Source: a virus
Virus record (IMG/VR): IMGVR_UViG_3300037201_000018
Coordinates: 1-64,000 of that record
DNA: 64,000 nt
Reading direction: 5' to 3' (one strand)
This document shows, piece after piece, positions 63,797-64,000 of the stretch. The notes under the pieces are model-generated. The model did not search any database. It had not been told where the DNA came from and was given only the letters and a program-made list of their open reading frames with translations. Position numbers and translations under genes: made by a program. Within the stretch, counting starts at the first letter, position 1. Every line of letters starts with the position of its first letter.

Positions 63797-64000
63797 TTAC
63801 GGCTCTTCCGAGCGGAGGTTGGCTGCGGGAACCTCCCAGATTTTGCCGTTGGCCGCCTTCACTTTGGCGACCTCAGCCCCAACTTTGCCGTAGACCTCAA
63901 CTAACACACCTTGCCAGTTATCCCCATCCTCGTCGAGGACCCAAACGACGTCCTTCGGTTGGGGGTCGAACTTCGGGGCCTTCCCCTTACCGTTTTTCTT
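63797..64000 (-). CDS. C-terminal end of a minus-strand gene (partial)
   Basis: 68 codons are open to the window edge and end in TAA (complement of 63797-63799). The fragment is basic at first (KKNGKGKAPKFDP) then VVWVLDEDGDNWQGVLVEVY and VKAANGKIWEVPAANLR, like a small barrel domain. Too little to name. Confidence 0.6.
   Translation of the reverse strand, partial: KKNGKGKAPKFDPQPKDVVWVLDEDGDNWQGVLVEVYGKVGAEVAKVKAANGKIWEVPAANLRSEEP

Noticed and set aside
63644-63904. 86-residue plus-strand ORF near the right end
   Set aside because: Its 3' half is the antisense of the open minus-strand gene fragment, and the hydrophobic start has no ribosome site.
1-64000. CRISPR array, tRNA genes, integrase or attachment site
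   Set aside because: No regular spaced repeats, no tRNA-like cloverleaf and no recombinase were seen, so lysogeny cannot be judged from this window.

Overview
The window is one stretch of a large double-stranded DNA tailed phage (or prophage) genome. A dense plus-strand block (about 1-58.7 kb), with many 1-8 base start/stop overlaps, carries head, connector, tail and glycosylation genes. It converges on a minus-strand block (about 58.85-64 kb) of small genes and a superfamily 1 helicase. A tail-tube candidate, a -1 frameshifted tail chaperone and a tape measure, with no visible sheath, suggest siphovirus morphology. The host is not shown directly. A remnant resembling an IS1595 transposase N-terminus, Thr/Ser-rich secreted proteins and PspC and papain-like proteins would fit a planctomycete-type host, but that is weak inference.

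Layout: 0.1-7 kb, portal, a sigma-70-like factor and small genes. 6.9-16.1 kb, two giant modular head proteins: a 1474-residue MuF-type protein carrying zincin, ADP-ribosyltransferase-like, 2H phosphoesterase, ParB-like (twice) and gamma-glutamylcyclotransferase-like modules, and a 1325-residue DUF2213-type prohead protein with inserted modules. Their modules are joined by repeated short peptides. 16.2-20.1 kb, decoration protein, major capsid protein and connectors. 19.5-27.5 kb, many small membrane proteins, a papain-fold protease, a lipoprotein and a low-complexity secreted protein, closed by a strong terminator. 27.5-32.9 kb, appendage or fibre proteins. 33.2-39.8 kb, tail completion, terminator, tube, chaperones, tape measure and tip proteins. 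39.8-42.3 kb, an 811-residue mucin-like Thr/Ser/Cys-rich protein.

42.7-58.5 kb is a glycosylation and modification cluster: at least six glycosyltransferases, several SAM methyltransferases (one FkbM type), two radical SAM proteins (one frameshifted inside its cysteine motif), a phosphatase-like protein and a PspC protein. It is riddled with homing elements: an HNH fragment, a GIY-YIG enzyme, an HNH-like enzyme and an intein. The cluster may build glycans on the virion, with the adjacent mucin-like protein the obvious candidate acceptor (inference).

The most striking element is the intein at 57151-57957. It interrupts a glycosyltransferase at its DxD motif, and a complete Vsr/EDxHD-like homing endonuclease is read on the opposite strand inside it, codon-aligned with the intein frame. 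Its ATG is the complement of a block F His codon and its TGA the complement of a Ser codon beside block B. The second main theme is the cassette architecture of the head proteins, whose junction peptides are conserved in amino acids but diverged at synonymous sites.
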